From Thermoplasmatota archaeon (lineage in GTDB: Archaea; Thermoplasmatota; Thermoplasmata; Thermoplasmatales; Thermoplasmataceae): a stretch of 64,000 nt of DNA. The translations under genes were made by a program, and so were the position numbers. Below the pieces are notes generated by a model, which saw only the letters and a program-made list of their open reading frames with translations, searched no databases and had not been told where the DNA came from. The stretch is taken from NCBI GenBank assembly GCA_023379355.1, contig JAMCUD010000056.1:26344-90343 (forward strand), in the 5' to 3' direction. Positions 43,473 through 52,838 of this stretch are shown here, piece after piece. The number at the start of each line of letters is the position of its first letter. The first letter of the stretch is position 1.

Positions 43473-44849
43473 ATGCTAGACATCAGGGAAACAAAAAGGC
43501 TGGACCTGAATTACAGATATCTTCATGGAGACCTCTATCAACTTATGGATAATGCCGGTAAGGCAGTTGCAGAGGCAATCACAGAAAGATATGGGAAAAA
43601 TAAAAAAATTATTGTTCTATGCGGAAACGGCAATAATGGTGGGGATGGATTCGTTGCAGCCAGATTTCTGGCATCCGAGAACACGGTAGACGTTTACCCG
43701 CTTTACCCTGAGTCATCATTGAAAACAAGGGAAGCAAAGAAAGCATTCAGAAACTTCAGAGGAAATATTGTAGGGCCGGAACCCCCTGATATCTCCAAAT
43801 ATGAAATAGCCGTGGATGCACTGCTTGGATCAGGCATCATAGGAGTTCCACGGAAGCCAGTTTCTGATATCATTGATGCGATAAATGCCTCAAAGATCCA
43901 CATAGTCTCCATAGATATCCCATCAGGAATGGGCTCCCCGGTAGCGGTATCTCCGGAGCTCACCGTTACTTTCACAGACATAAAGGAGGGTATGAACAAG
44001 TCGAACAGTGGAGAGATCCTTATCCGTTCCATTGGAATCCCGGATGCGGCATTCAGGAACAGCGGACCTGGAGATTTCCTCTATCTGCGAACTCCTGAGA
44101 CAGGGTCTCACAAAGGAATGAATGGAAAGGTGGCAATAATAGCTGGCCACACATATTATGGTTCGGCTGTCATTTCAGCTCTGGGGGCGATAAAGTCAGG
44201 ATGCGATCTTGTAAGGGTCTACACATCCCGTGAGAATCTCCCCGTGGTCTCTGGATATGATCCGCAGATAATCACAATGAATTCAGGAATCCTCAGCAAG
44301 GAAGAAGTACTAAGATCCGACTCCATACTTATTGGATCTGGATGTGGCACTGTGAATCTCGACCATGAACTGGAGGCAATAAGTGGGTTCAAAGGATTCA
44401 TTGTCGTGGACGCGGATGGCTTGAGGGTGATTGATAGAATAATAGATGCATCTCCCCAGGCGAGAGTATGTATCACTCCCCATGCAGGCGAGTTCATGAT
44501 GATAAGCGGCAGACCACCTTCGATCGAGGCTGCCATAGAATATTCTGAAAAAACGGGTGCCCTTGTTCTCCTGAAAGGCGAAAAGGACATAATAACAGAT
44601 GGCCGTATTTATAAGGTCACAGAGGGGGGAAACCCGAGAATGACCATGGGAGGAACTGGTGATCTGCTTGCAGGCATTCTGACATCTCTTCTTCCCCGTT
44701 CCAGCAGTCAGCTTGCTGCAGCCTGCATGGCCTCCTTCGTTAACAAGAAGGCTGCGGACATATGCTACCAGGAAAAATCATCATGGTATGACATACACGA
44801 TATGATAAGAAAGATCCCGGAGGTGTTCAGGTATTACAACCAATATTGA
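43473..44849 (+). CDS. nnr: Bifunctional NAD(P)H-hydrate epimerase/dehydratase
   Basis: Nnr repairs damaged NAD(P)HX. Residues 1-200 are the epimerase (GNGNNGGDGFVAARFL, VDALLGSG) and residues 210-458 the ADP-dependent dehydratase with VVDADGLR, TPHAGEFMMISG and GGTGDLLAGIL. The fusion is the usual bacterial and archaeal form. It lies 20 bp after ogg2, in a run of damage-response genes. Confidence 0.95.
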   Translation: MLDIRETKRLDLNYRYLHGDLYQLMDNAGKAVAEAITERYGKNKKIIVLCGNGNNGGDGFVAARFLASENTVDVYPLYPESSLKTREAKKAFRNFRGNIVGPEPPDISKYEIAVDALLGSGIIGVPRKPVSDIIDAINASKIHIVSIDIPSGMGSPVAVSPELTVTFTDIKEGMNKSNSGEILIRSIGIPDAAFRNSGPGDFLYLRTPETGSHKGMNGKVAIIAGHTYYGSAVISALGAIKSGCDLVRVYTSRENLPVVSGYDPQIITMNSGILSKEEVLRSDSILIGSGCGTVNLDHELEAISGFKGFIVVDADGLRVIDRIIDASPQARVCITPHAGEFMMISGRPPSIEAAIEYSEKTGALVLLKGEKDIITDGRIYKVTEGGNPRMTMGGTGDLLAGILTSLLPRSSSQLAAACMASFVNKKAADICYQEKSSWYDIHDMIRKIPEVFRYYNQY

Positions 44850-44870
44850 TAACCACGCAAGGAGCGGCAG

Positions 44871-46433
44871 GTGAACTCTATTTCGGATGAACGTTCAGCC
44901 GAGAATATGGATAGCTTTCATGGTGAGGACTCAGAAATCCCATCTTCGATTCTGGAGGCATTTTTAAAATCCACTGAGAATTCAGGCAGCTATCCATGCA
45001 TAATATTCGATGACATTCACTTCTCATACAGGACAATTGACCAGATGTCAACCCAGCTAGCGGAATTTCTGAGGGAAAATGGATGCACCGGTGGTATGGA
45101 TGTTGCAATCTGTCTCCCTATGTCTCCTCAATTCCTTATTTCCTATCTTGGTGTGATCAAGGCCGGATCAACTCCTGTTATCCTTGGAGAACTTAGAAAG
45201 AATGAGTTTGCCCAGGTTGCGAATCTGATCCCCTTAAAATGGATCATAATGAGATCAGATTCCAGAATAGAACCTCCTGATGGTTCAAAGGTTATCACAG
45301 CCAGGATCGGTGACCTCCTGACCTTTATGAAGGCCATGAGAAATGAAAGAGGACACGCACCCAGAGCAAAAAACATAATTTCGACCCTGACAGAAATCAT
45401 TCTTGATAAGGTTACCTATGATCACAGCGGCCCTGAGATCAAATATTCCGTCACAGGATTTCTCTCCTTCAGCATTACCGGAGAACCCGAAATATTGAAA
45501 TTCGGTGATCAAGTCCTTATGAGAAAGGCAGGAAACTGCAGGAAGGTACTTTTAAACCAGGGTGTAAAATTCCGAAATGTCTCAGTGATCCCTCCATCGG
45601 CACCTGAAGGCCTTATTTTCTCTTTCATCATTCCTGCAATGACTGAAGGATACACAGTTGCCTGTTTTCAGAATAAGTCGCTCAAGAGGGTCCTGAGGGA
45701 TGCGGATATTTACAATGCAAATTTCCTCACAATCATACCTGAGATGCTGGGTTCAGGAAAAGAGTTTCATCTGAAGAACAGAGACAGGATCAGGGGGATA
45801 ATAATAAATTCGTTTTTCTCACCCTCTGAAATGAAAAAATCATTTACCGCAAGCTCCAGGATCAAGCTGATTGAGTATTTCGGAGCTCCTGAAACCTGCG
45901 GTATTACCCATATTTCAGACCCTTCATCCCCCGAATACCTCAGACCCATCATATCCGGTGAGACATTCCTGATGGGTGAAGAGAAGGAAATAATCAGTGA
46001 TCCTGGCAAGCCTGGTGCTCTCTGGTGCAGAATATCAGAGGGTAGCCTCAACTGGAAGGATGATTCCATATACCTTGGGTATCACGCACAGTACGATACA
46101 ACTGGTGCACTGATAAGGATCACAAGCGACAGAGACCTGGGTATTTTAAGGGGAAGAAATGTGAGCGGGAGATTCCTTGAACAGAGCTGTGGTCTCCCGC
46201 CGCACACCAGGGAGATAGCAGTGGTATTCACCAGCGACTCAGGTGGTTTAATTTATCCAGTGTTTTACTGTGTCCCTGATGGGCATGGAAAACTGGAAGA
46301 CAAAAAGGTCCTCACTTTCCTTTCTGAAAACTCAAGCTTCCTCGATGGCAATGGAAAGATAGTGTGGAAGAAGGAACTTCCCAGGAGTCTCTCAGGAAAA
46401 GTCCTGAAAAATATCCTGTTAAATGAGAAATAA
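44871..46433 (+). CDS. Degenerate AMP-forming (ANL-superfamily) ligase-like protein
   Basis: The 520-residue protein aligns in outline with acyl-CoA synthetases: an N-terminal TIDQMSTQLAEFL and MSPQFLISYLGVIKAGSTPVIL region, and a C-terminal PRSLSGKVLKNIL with the catalytic-type lysine. The ATP-binding P-loop, usually [YF]TSGTTGxPK, is unrecognisable; the corresponding stretch reads LSFSITGEPEI. Without it adenylation is doubtful, so it may have a changed or non-catalytic role. The start is GTG 44871 with AGGAG a few bases upstream. It follows nnr by 21 bp. Confidence 0.65.
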   Translation: MNSISDERSAENMDSFHGEDSEIPSSILEAFLKSTENSGSYPCIIFDDIHFSYRTIDQMSTQLAEFLRENGCTGGMDVAICLPMSPQFLISYLGVIKAGSTPVILGELRKNEFAQVANLIPLKWIIMRSDSRIEPPDGSKVITARIGDLLTFMKAMRNERGHAPRAKNIISTLTEIILDKVTYDHSGPEIKYSVTGFLSFSITGEPEILKFGDQVLMRKAGNCRKVLLNQGVKFRNVSVIPPSAPEGLIFSFIIPAMTEGYTVACFQNKSLKRVLRDADIYNANFLTIIPEMLGSGKEFHLKNRDRIRGIIINSFFSPSEMKKSFTASSRIKLIEYFGAPETCGITHISDPSSPEYLRPIISGETFLMGEEKEIISDPGKPGALWCRISEGSLNWKDDSIYLGYHAQYDTTGALIRITSDRDLGILRGRNVSGRFLEQSCGLPPHTREIAVVFTSDSGGLIYPVFYCVPDGHGKLEDKKVLTFLSENSSFLDGNGKIVWKKELPRSLSGKVLKNILLNEK

Positions 46434-46490
46434 AAGAAAATGCACCAATAACAATAAGTATTTCATAGTAAATCTGACTGACTGCGTATA

Positions 46491-49463
46491 ATGAGGAAAA
46501 ATGCCTTAGTGATGTTCACATTTATTGTGGTATTTCTGTTCCTGGTTTCAGGGTTCAGTGTCTTTACCTCACCCGGTGCTCATAACTCCACGAATGTAAA
46601 TAAAAACAATGACATTTATGATTTCTCCATTCTCCCTTATGAAGGAATAAGTCTAAAAAATGGCACGCAGGCATCAAACAACATGACTGTGACCTTATCC
46701 CTGAAACCATCAAATCAGGCAGCCCTTTCAGGACTCCTGTATAACCTCTCAGATCCATATAGCCCGGAGTATCGGCATTACATCACCGCCCTTCAGTTTG
46801 ACAGGGAATTCTCCCCCAACCTCTCCTATTATACAGATTTGAAAAACTACTTCTCGGGATTCGGAATTTCAGACATAAAGACTTTTCCAAACAGGCTTAT
46901 AATTACCCTATCGGGAACATCCAGGCAGTTTTCCGAGGCTTTCAATGTCACCATATTATCCAGTAATAACGGGTCGGTCTTCGGTCCGGACGGGATTCCG
47001 GAAATGCCCCAATGGGCTATCAGCGGAATTTCTGGAATTCAGGGGATCAGTTCAGCATCGGCGGCTGTCAGCGCACCTGTTCTTGTTGAACCGGCAGATC
47101 TGAATTTCTCAGGTGTTTTCCAGACTTCTTCACTATTCCCAACACCGGTTTCCAAAGGAGGAGTACAATACAGCTATGGTTCCGACTATCAGGTTGCTTA
47201 CAACGAAACAGGCCTTTTCACCTCAAGTTATGATGAGAATGTCAGCATCGCAACTATACTCTGGTCAGGGTATTATAACTCCTCTTCTGGATCCTCTGGA
47301 TCCACTGTTAATGTAGGTCCTTACAACCCCGCGGACCTGGGTAACTATTTCAACCAGTCATCCTCATACCCATCGAACGAGCCAAAACCAAAGTTTGTGG
47401 CAGTACCGGTTGATGGGGCACCTCTTCCCTCACAGTCAGCAAGCAAGGATACTTCAGGGGCTGTTACGGAAAATACCCTCGATCTGGAGATGGCGGGAAG
47501 CCTTGCACCAGGTTCTACCGTATACAATGTATATGGCCCCACGAGCAATCTGGCATACATTACTGATGCACTGAATGCCGTGATAAGCAATACCAGTAAA
47601 ACCGGCCTGGGAAACGTGTCAGTCGTTTCAATGTCATTCGGAACATCAGATAACGTCAACTCAACATGGAATGGCATCCTTCAGGAAGCCCAGGCAAGGG
47701 GAATTACAGTACTGGCAAGCAGCGGTGATTCAGGAGATAACCAGAACAGCCCAAAGTATATAACATCAAACAGCCAGTTCCCCTCAACATATGTTCAGTT
47801 CCCCTCCAGCCTTGCATATGATTCATATGGGGTCACTGCAGTGGGCGGAACAACACTGATTCTGAACAGCAACTCGCTTGCAATAGCCAACCAGACTGTA
47901 TGGTATGAATCATCAGCCTATACCAATAACCAGCCTCTGGGCACGGCAAGTGGGATAAGTGCCTATTATCCTGAACCATCCTGGCAATTGAACTCTGAGG
48001 CAAACCCAATAATAAGCAGTTACGGTAGTGGTAGAGGCGTTCCTGACATAGCTGCAGTGGCAAACAACACACTTATTTACCTGACGAACTCCACCGGATA
48101 TTCAGGTACTTTCATACTGGCAGGAACGAGCGTCGCCTCTCCTGTAGAGGCCGGCATAGTTGCAACTATCAACCAGTATCTCAACTCAAAGGGCGAAAAC
48201 AACCTGGGTTTCCTGGATCCAACAATTTACAGACTTGGAAACGATCAGTACACAACAGCTGGGAACAGGTCAAAACTGGCAAATCCGACTCCTTTCTACA
48301 ACATAATATATGGTGGAAATCACTTATTCTCGGCCCGGACTGGATATAGCCTAGTTGCTGGAATGGGAAGCATAAACGCATTTGCATTTGCTCAGGATTC
48401 TATCACCCGGACATACCATGTATATTTCAATGAAACTGGTCTCACATCAGGAAAGGAATGGTCTGTCTCATTCAACGGGATAGTTTATTCAGGAAAATCC
48501 TCATCCATTGAAGTCAATACAACTGACGGAATACAGAACTATTACATTGCGCCTGTTGGAATGATGAGCCCCTCGCCCCAGGTTGCTTCACTGAATATAT
48601 CTAACTCAAATATTACTGTGAAAGTGGTATTCAGCCAGGGATTTGCGGTGAAGTTCATTGGATCTGGTATACCTGCCGTGAATCCTCTTAATGGTGGCCA
48701 GGATTCATTTACAGTATATCTGAACCATTCCACGGAATCCTATGAGACTGAGTATGTATCCAGCGGAGGAGGTTCATACGCATACGATGTTCTTCCATCT
48801 GGAAGTTATGACTATCGCGCCGTTGCCTCGGATATGAATTATGTGGTCAACCGGTCAAGCCTTACGGTCAACAATTCAAATATTACAGTCCCTCTGAATT
48901 TCACTCTGGGAACTTTCTCCATCACCTTTGTCGAAAGCGGATTGCCTGCTAACCAGCGGTGGTCGGTTTACAATGGAACAAAGACTCTCTATTCAAACAA
49001 TACTACAATACGGTTCATCTCACTGGGTGGTTCCTACGATTTCGAGGTAAACTACTCCCAAAACTATGTACCCTCATTCCTCCTTACAAACCTGACAACA
49101 GACGGTTCCAATTTAACCATTGACGTAAGTTTCACCTATGGCTATTATGTCAATTTCACTGAGGCGGGTCTTCCCCAGAACACGACATGGGGTGTAGAGC
49201 AGGGACTATATCTTTTTACATCAAACCAGTCCAGCATGGTTCTGGTATTCGCCAATGGAACCTATTTATTCCAGATGGAAAAAATTCGGGGATATATTTC
49301 AAGTGCACCTTCAAGCTTCACAGTGAACGGGCATAATGTCAGTATTACGGTATATTTCAGCAGGGAACAGTCACTTAGCGGAAAAATGGAACTGCTATAC
49401 GCCCTGATTGCCCTTGGCATCATTGCTGTAATTGCGGTGGTGTTTGTTTCGAGAAAACACTAG
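46491..49463 (+). CDS. Secreted sedolisin (S53) acid protease with C-terminal surface repeats
   Basis: The 990-residue protein begins with a signal peptide (about 6-28) and a Pro-kumamolisin prodomain (about 50-190). The S53 catalytic domain has E and D in ENTLDLEM (about residues 327 and 331), the oxyanion aspartate in SSGDSGD (about 412) and the serine in AGTSVASP (about 546). Sedolisins work at low pH. From about 640 to 960 lie repeats built on a YxVxFxETGLP...W pattern (e.g. VYFNETGLTSGKEW, TFVESGLPANQRW, NFTEAGLPQNTTW), a surface module common in this order. A final membrane helix (about 968-985) anchors it outside the cell. Confidence 0.92.
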   Translation: MRKNALVMFTFIVVFLFLVSGFSVFTSPGAHNSTNVNKNNDIYDFSILPYEGISLKNGTQASNNMTVTLSLKPSNQAALSGLLYNLSDPYSPEYRHYITALQFDREFSPNLSYYTDLKNYFSGFGISDIKTFPNRLIITLSGTSRQFSEAFNVTILSSNNGSVFGPDGIPEMPQWAISGISGIQGISSASAAVSAPVLVEPADLNFSGVFQTSSLFPTPVSKGGVQYSYGSDYQVAYNETGLFTSSYDENVSIATILWSGYYNSSSGSSGSTVNVGPYNPADLGNYFNQSSSYPSNEPKPKFVAVPVDGAPLPSQSASKDTSGAVTENTLDLEMAGSLAPGSTVYNVYGPTSNLAYITDALNAVISNTSKTGLGNVSVVSMSFGTSDNVNSTWNGILQEAQARGITVLASSGDSGDNQNSPKYITSNSQFPSTYVQFPSSLAYDSYGVTAVGGTTLILNSNSLAIANQTVWYESSAYTNNQPLGTASGISAYYPEPSWQLNSEANPIISSYGSGRGVPDIAAVANNTLIYLTNSTGYSGTFILAGTSVASPVEAGIVATINQYLNSKGENNLGFLDPTIYRLGNDQYTTAGNRSKLANPTPFYNIIYGGNHLFSARTGYSLVAGMGSINAFAFAQDSITRTYHVYFNETGLTSGKEWSVSFNGIVYSGKSSSIEVNTTDGIQNYYIAPVGMMSPSPQVASLNISNSNITVKVVFSQGFAVKFIGSGIPAVNPLNGGQDSFTVYLNHSTESYETEYVSSGGGSYAYDVLPSGSYDYRAVASDMNYVVNRSSLTVNNSNITVPLNFTLGTFSITFVESGLPANQRWSVYNGTKTLYSNNTTIRFISLGGSYDFEVNYSQNYVPSFLLTNLTTDGSNLTIDVSFTYGYYVNFTEAGLPQNTTWGVEQGLYLFTSNQSSMVLVFANGTYLFQMEKIRGYISSAPSSFTVNGHNVSITVYFSREQSLSGKMELLYALIALGIIAVIAVVFVSRKH

Positions 49464-49532
49464 GGGGTAATGTTTTATTTCAGGTGAGTAATAGTATCCT
49501 AATTTGTCATTCAGGGCTCTGGGAAACATTTA

Positions 49533-49548
49533 ATTAGGTATACCTAAT
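49533..49548. promoter_or_regulatory. Palindromic operator, DtxR/MntR-like, of the ZIP transporter gene
   Basis: ATTAGGTATACCTAAT is a perfect 16-bp palindrome. Its half-site TTAGG and spacing resemble operators of the DtxR/IdeR/MntR family of iron and manganese repressors. It sits between an AT-rich TATA candidate (about 49529-49536) and the GTG start at 49557, so a bound repressor would block transcription of the metal transporter. Confidence 0.6.
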
Positions 49549-49556
49549 AATGATGA

Positions 49557-50303
49557 GTGCAGTTCTACCTTGTTCTGATCTTTTCAGCAATTATCGGGCT
49601 TTCAATCTATCTCGCTCTTCCATTTATTCTAAGGAACAGCTATGGGGAAAGAACATCCAAAGTGCTTGTATCCGTTGCAATTGGAATTTTGATCTTCCTG
49701 CTTGCGGATGTATTCTCAGATGCTTCAGGAATGCTTTATAACGGTACTCTTGGGGGATACGGTTCTTTGCCTTACTACGATGCAATCTTTTCAATCTCCC
49801 TGATTGCCGGGTTTTTCATGCTGTTTGCATTCGAATTCCGATCAGGAAAGGAACTGAAACCATTACACATCTCTCTGATGATTGCTGTTGGAATAGGGCT
49901 CCAGAACCTTACTGAAGGCCTTGTGTTTGGTGCGGATGCTCACTCCATAGGTTTAACCGGGGTTGCCCTGGTCATATTCGTAGGGTTCATAATTCAGAAC
50001 ATTACAGAGGGTTTCCCAATAGGTGCCCCGTTTATCTCAGATTCCAGAGGAAGGGGAAAATCTCTCTTTCTACTTTTCCTTATTGGAGGATTTCCAACAA
50101 TCCTAGGAGGTGGTGTCGGATTTTATTTTAACTCTGTACCATTTGATCTGGTATTCGATGGACTGGCAATTGGGGCTATTTTATATATATTGCTCCCCAT
50201 GCTCAGGAGCATTCTTCTGGGTCAGACCAGAAAAATAAGATCCCTGGTTTACTCCGGAGTATTTCTGGGATTTCTGGTGGGGCTTCTGGTGAACCTTATT
50301 TAA
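49557..50303 (+). CDS. ZIP-family metal transporter
   Basis: The 248-residue protein has eight predicted helices and the two metal-pathway helices of ZIP proteins: GIGLQNLTEGLVFG (helix 4) and GFIIQNITEGFPIGAP (helix 5). In most ZIP proteins these read HNxPEG; here both histidines are glutamine while N and E are kept, so metal choice may differ. ZIPs import divalent metals such as zinc, iron or manganese. GTG 49557 is the start, with the promoter geometry of a leaderless gene. A DtxR/MntR-like operator directly upstream suggests metal-dependent repression. Confidence 0.82.
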   Translation: MQFYLVLIFSAIIGLSIYLALPFILRNSYGERTSKVLVSVAIGILIFLLADVFSDASGMLYNGTLGGYGSLPYYDAIFSISLIAGFFMLFAFEFRSGKELKPLHISLMIAVGIGLQNLTEGLVFGADAHSIGLTGVALVIFVGFIIQNITEGFPIGAPFISDSRGRGKSLFLLFLIGGFPTILGGGVGFYFNSVPFDLVFDGLAIGAILYILLPMLRSILLGQTRKIRSLVYSGVFLGFLVGLLVNLI

Positions 50304-50411
50304 TCAAAGTGCATCCATCATACCGGATAACTCGTTCTCCGCTGGAAAGGTGCATGAGATGTTTCCATTAACATGGATCAGCTATATACTGATATTTAAT
50401 GGAATATATGC

Positions 50412-50449
50412 CCGATAAACAGACACAAGGGCCGGAAATAATTTATCGG
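50412..50449. promoter_or_regulatory. Inverted repeat in the gap before citrate synthase
   Basis: CCGATAAA (50412-50419) and TTTATCGG (50442-50449) form a perfect 8-bp inverted repeat with a 22-nt centre. It lies in a 291-bp gap without another gene, between the ZIP gene and citrate synthase. It could be a terminator stem for the ZIP gene, an operator or a structured RNA; nothing decides. Confidence 0.3.
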
Positions 50450-50594
50450 CCAAGGATGAAAATTTCTTTTAGCTCTTCTGGTAATCAGTGATTTCCAGCG
50501 AGAAAATGTTTCAATAGCTGACTTTGCATTAAATAGAACTATGAATTATAAAAGTTAATTAGTGCCTCCGGGATATCCTGGCACTGGTGATTTT

Positions 50595-51749
50595 ATGCCC
50601 GAAGCAAATAACAATGTTGAATTTTCAAGGGGACTCGAAGGAGTCATAGCCGCAGAGACAAAAATCGGTTACGTGGATGGGCAGGCTGGGAGGCTGATCT
50701 ACAGGGGATATGATGTTGCTGATCTTGCAAAGAACTCAAACTACGAGGAGGTTTCTTACCTTCTGGTTAACGGGCGCCTCCCAAAAAAGAACGAATATGA
50801 TGACTACGATAGGACCCTCAAGAGACTGAGGGGAATTAGCCAGGACGCATATAGCCTGATAAAGGAAATAGGACGTAAGTCGCATCCCATGTCCACGCTC
50901 AGAACGGTTGTGTCTTATATAGGGGCACTGGACGACAGAACGATTGAGCCTGATGTTGAACAGCAGAAGGAGCTTGGAATGGAGCTTATTGCTAAACTCC
51001 CCACAATAGTGGGTGCAATAAACAGAGTATACAAAGGCCAGGATTTAGTTAAAGAAAACAGTGATCTCACTTATTCGGATTACTTCTTCTATCAATCCAT
51101 GGGCAGAAAGCCAACTCCAGTTGAATCCAAAATGCTTGATACGGCACTTATACTGCACGCAGACCATGGCATGAATGCCTCAACCTTCGCATCAATGCTC
51201 ACCATCTCCACCCTATCTGATATGTTTTCTGCAGTGACATCGGCCATATCTGCATTGAAAGGACCGCTACACGGCGGTGCAAATGAGAGGGCTCTGGCCC
51301 TCATAGAGAAAGTAGGTTCACCTGAAAATGCTGAAAGAGTGATTGGATCCATGATAGAGAGGAAGGAGAAAATCATGGGATTCGGCCACAGGGTATACAA
51401 GGTCTATGACCCTAGGGCCAAGATACTGAAGGAATATGCCCATGAAGTAACATCCATGAATGGGAAGGAGGAGTTGTTCCACACTGCAAATAAGATTGAG
51501 GAAACAATGATCGCAAAACTAGGGAACAAAGGCATATTCCCTAATGTTGATTTCTACTCAGGGATGCTGTACAGTTCCATAGGTTTCAGTCGTGAGGTCT
51601 TCACACCAATTTTTGCTGTGGGGAGGATTTCTGGCTGGGTAGCCCGTTCCCTGGAATATGTGATGGACAACAGGTTGTTCAGGCCAAAGGCACTTTACAG
51701 CGGTACAAAGGAATTACTGAAATACGTGCAGATAGATGACAGAAAGTGA
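50595..51749 (+). CDS. gltA: Citrate synthase
   Basis: The enzyme condenses acetyl-CoA and oxaloacetate to start the TCA cycle. The protein has the catalytic histidines in LHADHGMNAS and GFGHRVYKVYDPR and the aspartate in the NVDFYSG segment, and it has the approximately 385-residue length of archaeal enzymes. ATG 50595 is preferred to GTG 50562 because GGTGAT stands 6 nt before it and a TATAAAAG box near 50547 makes a short leader. It overlaps Nob1 by 14 bp. Confidence 0.96.
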   Translation: MPEANNNVEFSRGLEGVIAAETKIGYVDGQAGRLIYRGYDVADLAKNSNYEEVSYLLVNGRLPKKNEYDDYDRTLKRLRGISQDAYSLIKEIGRKSHPMSTLRTVVSYIGALDDRTIEPDVEQQKELGMELIAKLPTIVGAINRVYKGQDLVKENSDLTYSDYFFYQSMGRKPTPVESKMLDTALILHADHGMNASTFASMLTISTLSDMFSAVTSAISALKGPLHGGANERALALIEKVGSPENAERVIGSMIERKEKIMGFGHRVYKVYDPRAKILKEYAHEVTSMNGKEELFHTANKIEETMIAKLGNKGIFPNVDFYSGMLYSSIGFSREVFTPIFAVGRISGWVARSLEYVMDNRLFRPKALYSGTKELLKYVQIDDRK

Positions 51750-52230
51750 GGAGAAATTTGTTCTTGACACATCTGCAATTCTGAACGGGGTTGCAGACCT
51801 CATCTCCCCCAATAATTTTGTTCCCCCGGAGGTACTGGAAGAAATAAAACTTGGGTCCCTCTCAAGGGTGATTGAATTATCAAGGGATCTGATTAATGTT
51901 CTAACCCCTTCCGCGGAATCTATTGAAGAAGTATGTTACACCGCCAGGAAATCTGGCGATTTCACCAAAATGAGCAATACTGACATAATGGTTGTGTCCC
52001 TGGCACTGGAACTCAAAGCAACTGTTCTTTCAAATGATTACTGTATTCAGAATGTATGCTCACTCCTGCATATCCCCTTCAGGGGAATAAGCATGAAAAA
52101 AATCCAAAGGACTGTTTTATGGAAATATTCCTGTACGGGATGTGGAAAGCACTTTGATGAACCCCTTGAGATATGTCCTGTTTGCGGGCATAATATCCGC
52201 AGAGTGGCAAAAGCCATTAAGGGAAACTGA
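51736..52230 (+). CDS. nob1: Endoribonuclease Nob1 (PIN domain plus zinc ribbon)
   Basis: Nob1 cleaves the 3' end of pre-16S rRNA. The 164-residue protein has an N-terminal PIN domain with acidic residues in FVLDTSAILNG and SNTDIMVVSLA, and a C-terminal zinc ribbon (CTGCGKHF ... CPVCGHNI) at about residues 132-154. Size and architecture match archaeal Nob1. It overlaps citrate synthase by 14 bp. Confidence 0.93.
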   Translation: MTESEEKFVLDTSAILNGVADLISPNNFVPPEVLEEIKLGSLSRVIELSRDLINVLTPSAESIEEVCYTARKSGDFTKMSNTDIMVVSLALELKATVLSNDYCIQNVCSLLHIPFRGISMKKIQRTVLWKYSCTGCGKHFDEPLEICPVCGHNIRRVAKAIKGN

Positions 52231-52241
52231 CATGTTCCGGT

Positions 52242-52838
52242 ATGATTGACATATCACTGGAACTGAAGAGAAATCTCATAACATACCCTGGGGACCTTTG
52301 CTTTGAGTCTTATCCGTACAAGACGCATCCAACAGACCATGTGCACATAACCAGACTTCTTCTTGAAACACATACAGGAACACATTTTGACGCCCCCTTT
52401 CATGCAACTGAGGGGACAGAGACCTCAGGTAAAATAAAACTTGAAAAATTCATCGGTCCCTGCACCGTCTGTGAAGTCAAAGGCGACTCCATTAAGCTAT
52501 CCGACCTCCCAAAGAAGCACCAGAGCAGGATCCTGTTCAAAACAAAGAATTCTGGGCTTTATGATAAAGGTCAGTTCGAGAAAAATTTCTGCTATCTGTC
52601 AATGGAGGCGGCAAAGGAAATTGCCGGAAGGAAAATTGATCTTGTCGGTATAGACTATCTGTCAATCGAGGAGTTCGGTACTACAGGGATGAATGTACAC
52701 AGGACTGTATTGAGTTCAGGGGCAGTGATAGTTGAGGGATTGAATCTCAACGGGGTTACTCCCGGAGATTATGAGTTAATATGCCTTCCGCTGAGAATAG
52801 ACACAGACGGTTCACCCTGCAGAGCTATCCTCAGGTGA
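52242..52838 (+). CDS. Cyclase/kynurenine-formamidase-like metal hydrolase
   Basis: The 198-residue protein belongs to the cyclase family (PF04199). The metal-binding motif HTGTHFDAPFH is at about residues 43-53, and the family-typical GIDYLSIE and HRTVLSSGAVIVEGL follow. Family members hydrolyse arylformamides or related amides, but substrates vary widely. It lies 11 bp after Nob1. Its 3' end overlaps the convergent MFS gene by 27 bp. Confidence 0.85.
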   Translation: MIDISLELKRNLITYPGDLCFESYPYKTHPTDHVHITRLLLETHTGTHFDAPFHATEGTETSGKIKLEKFIGPCTVCEVKGDSIKLSDLPKKHQSRILFKTKNSGLYDKGQFEKNFCYLSMEAAKEIAGRKIDLVGIDYLSIEEFGTTGMNVHRTVLSSGAVIVEGLNLNGVTPGDYELICLPLRIDTDGSPCRAILR

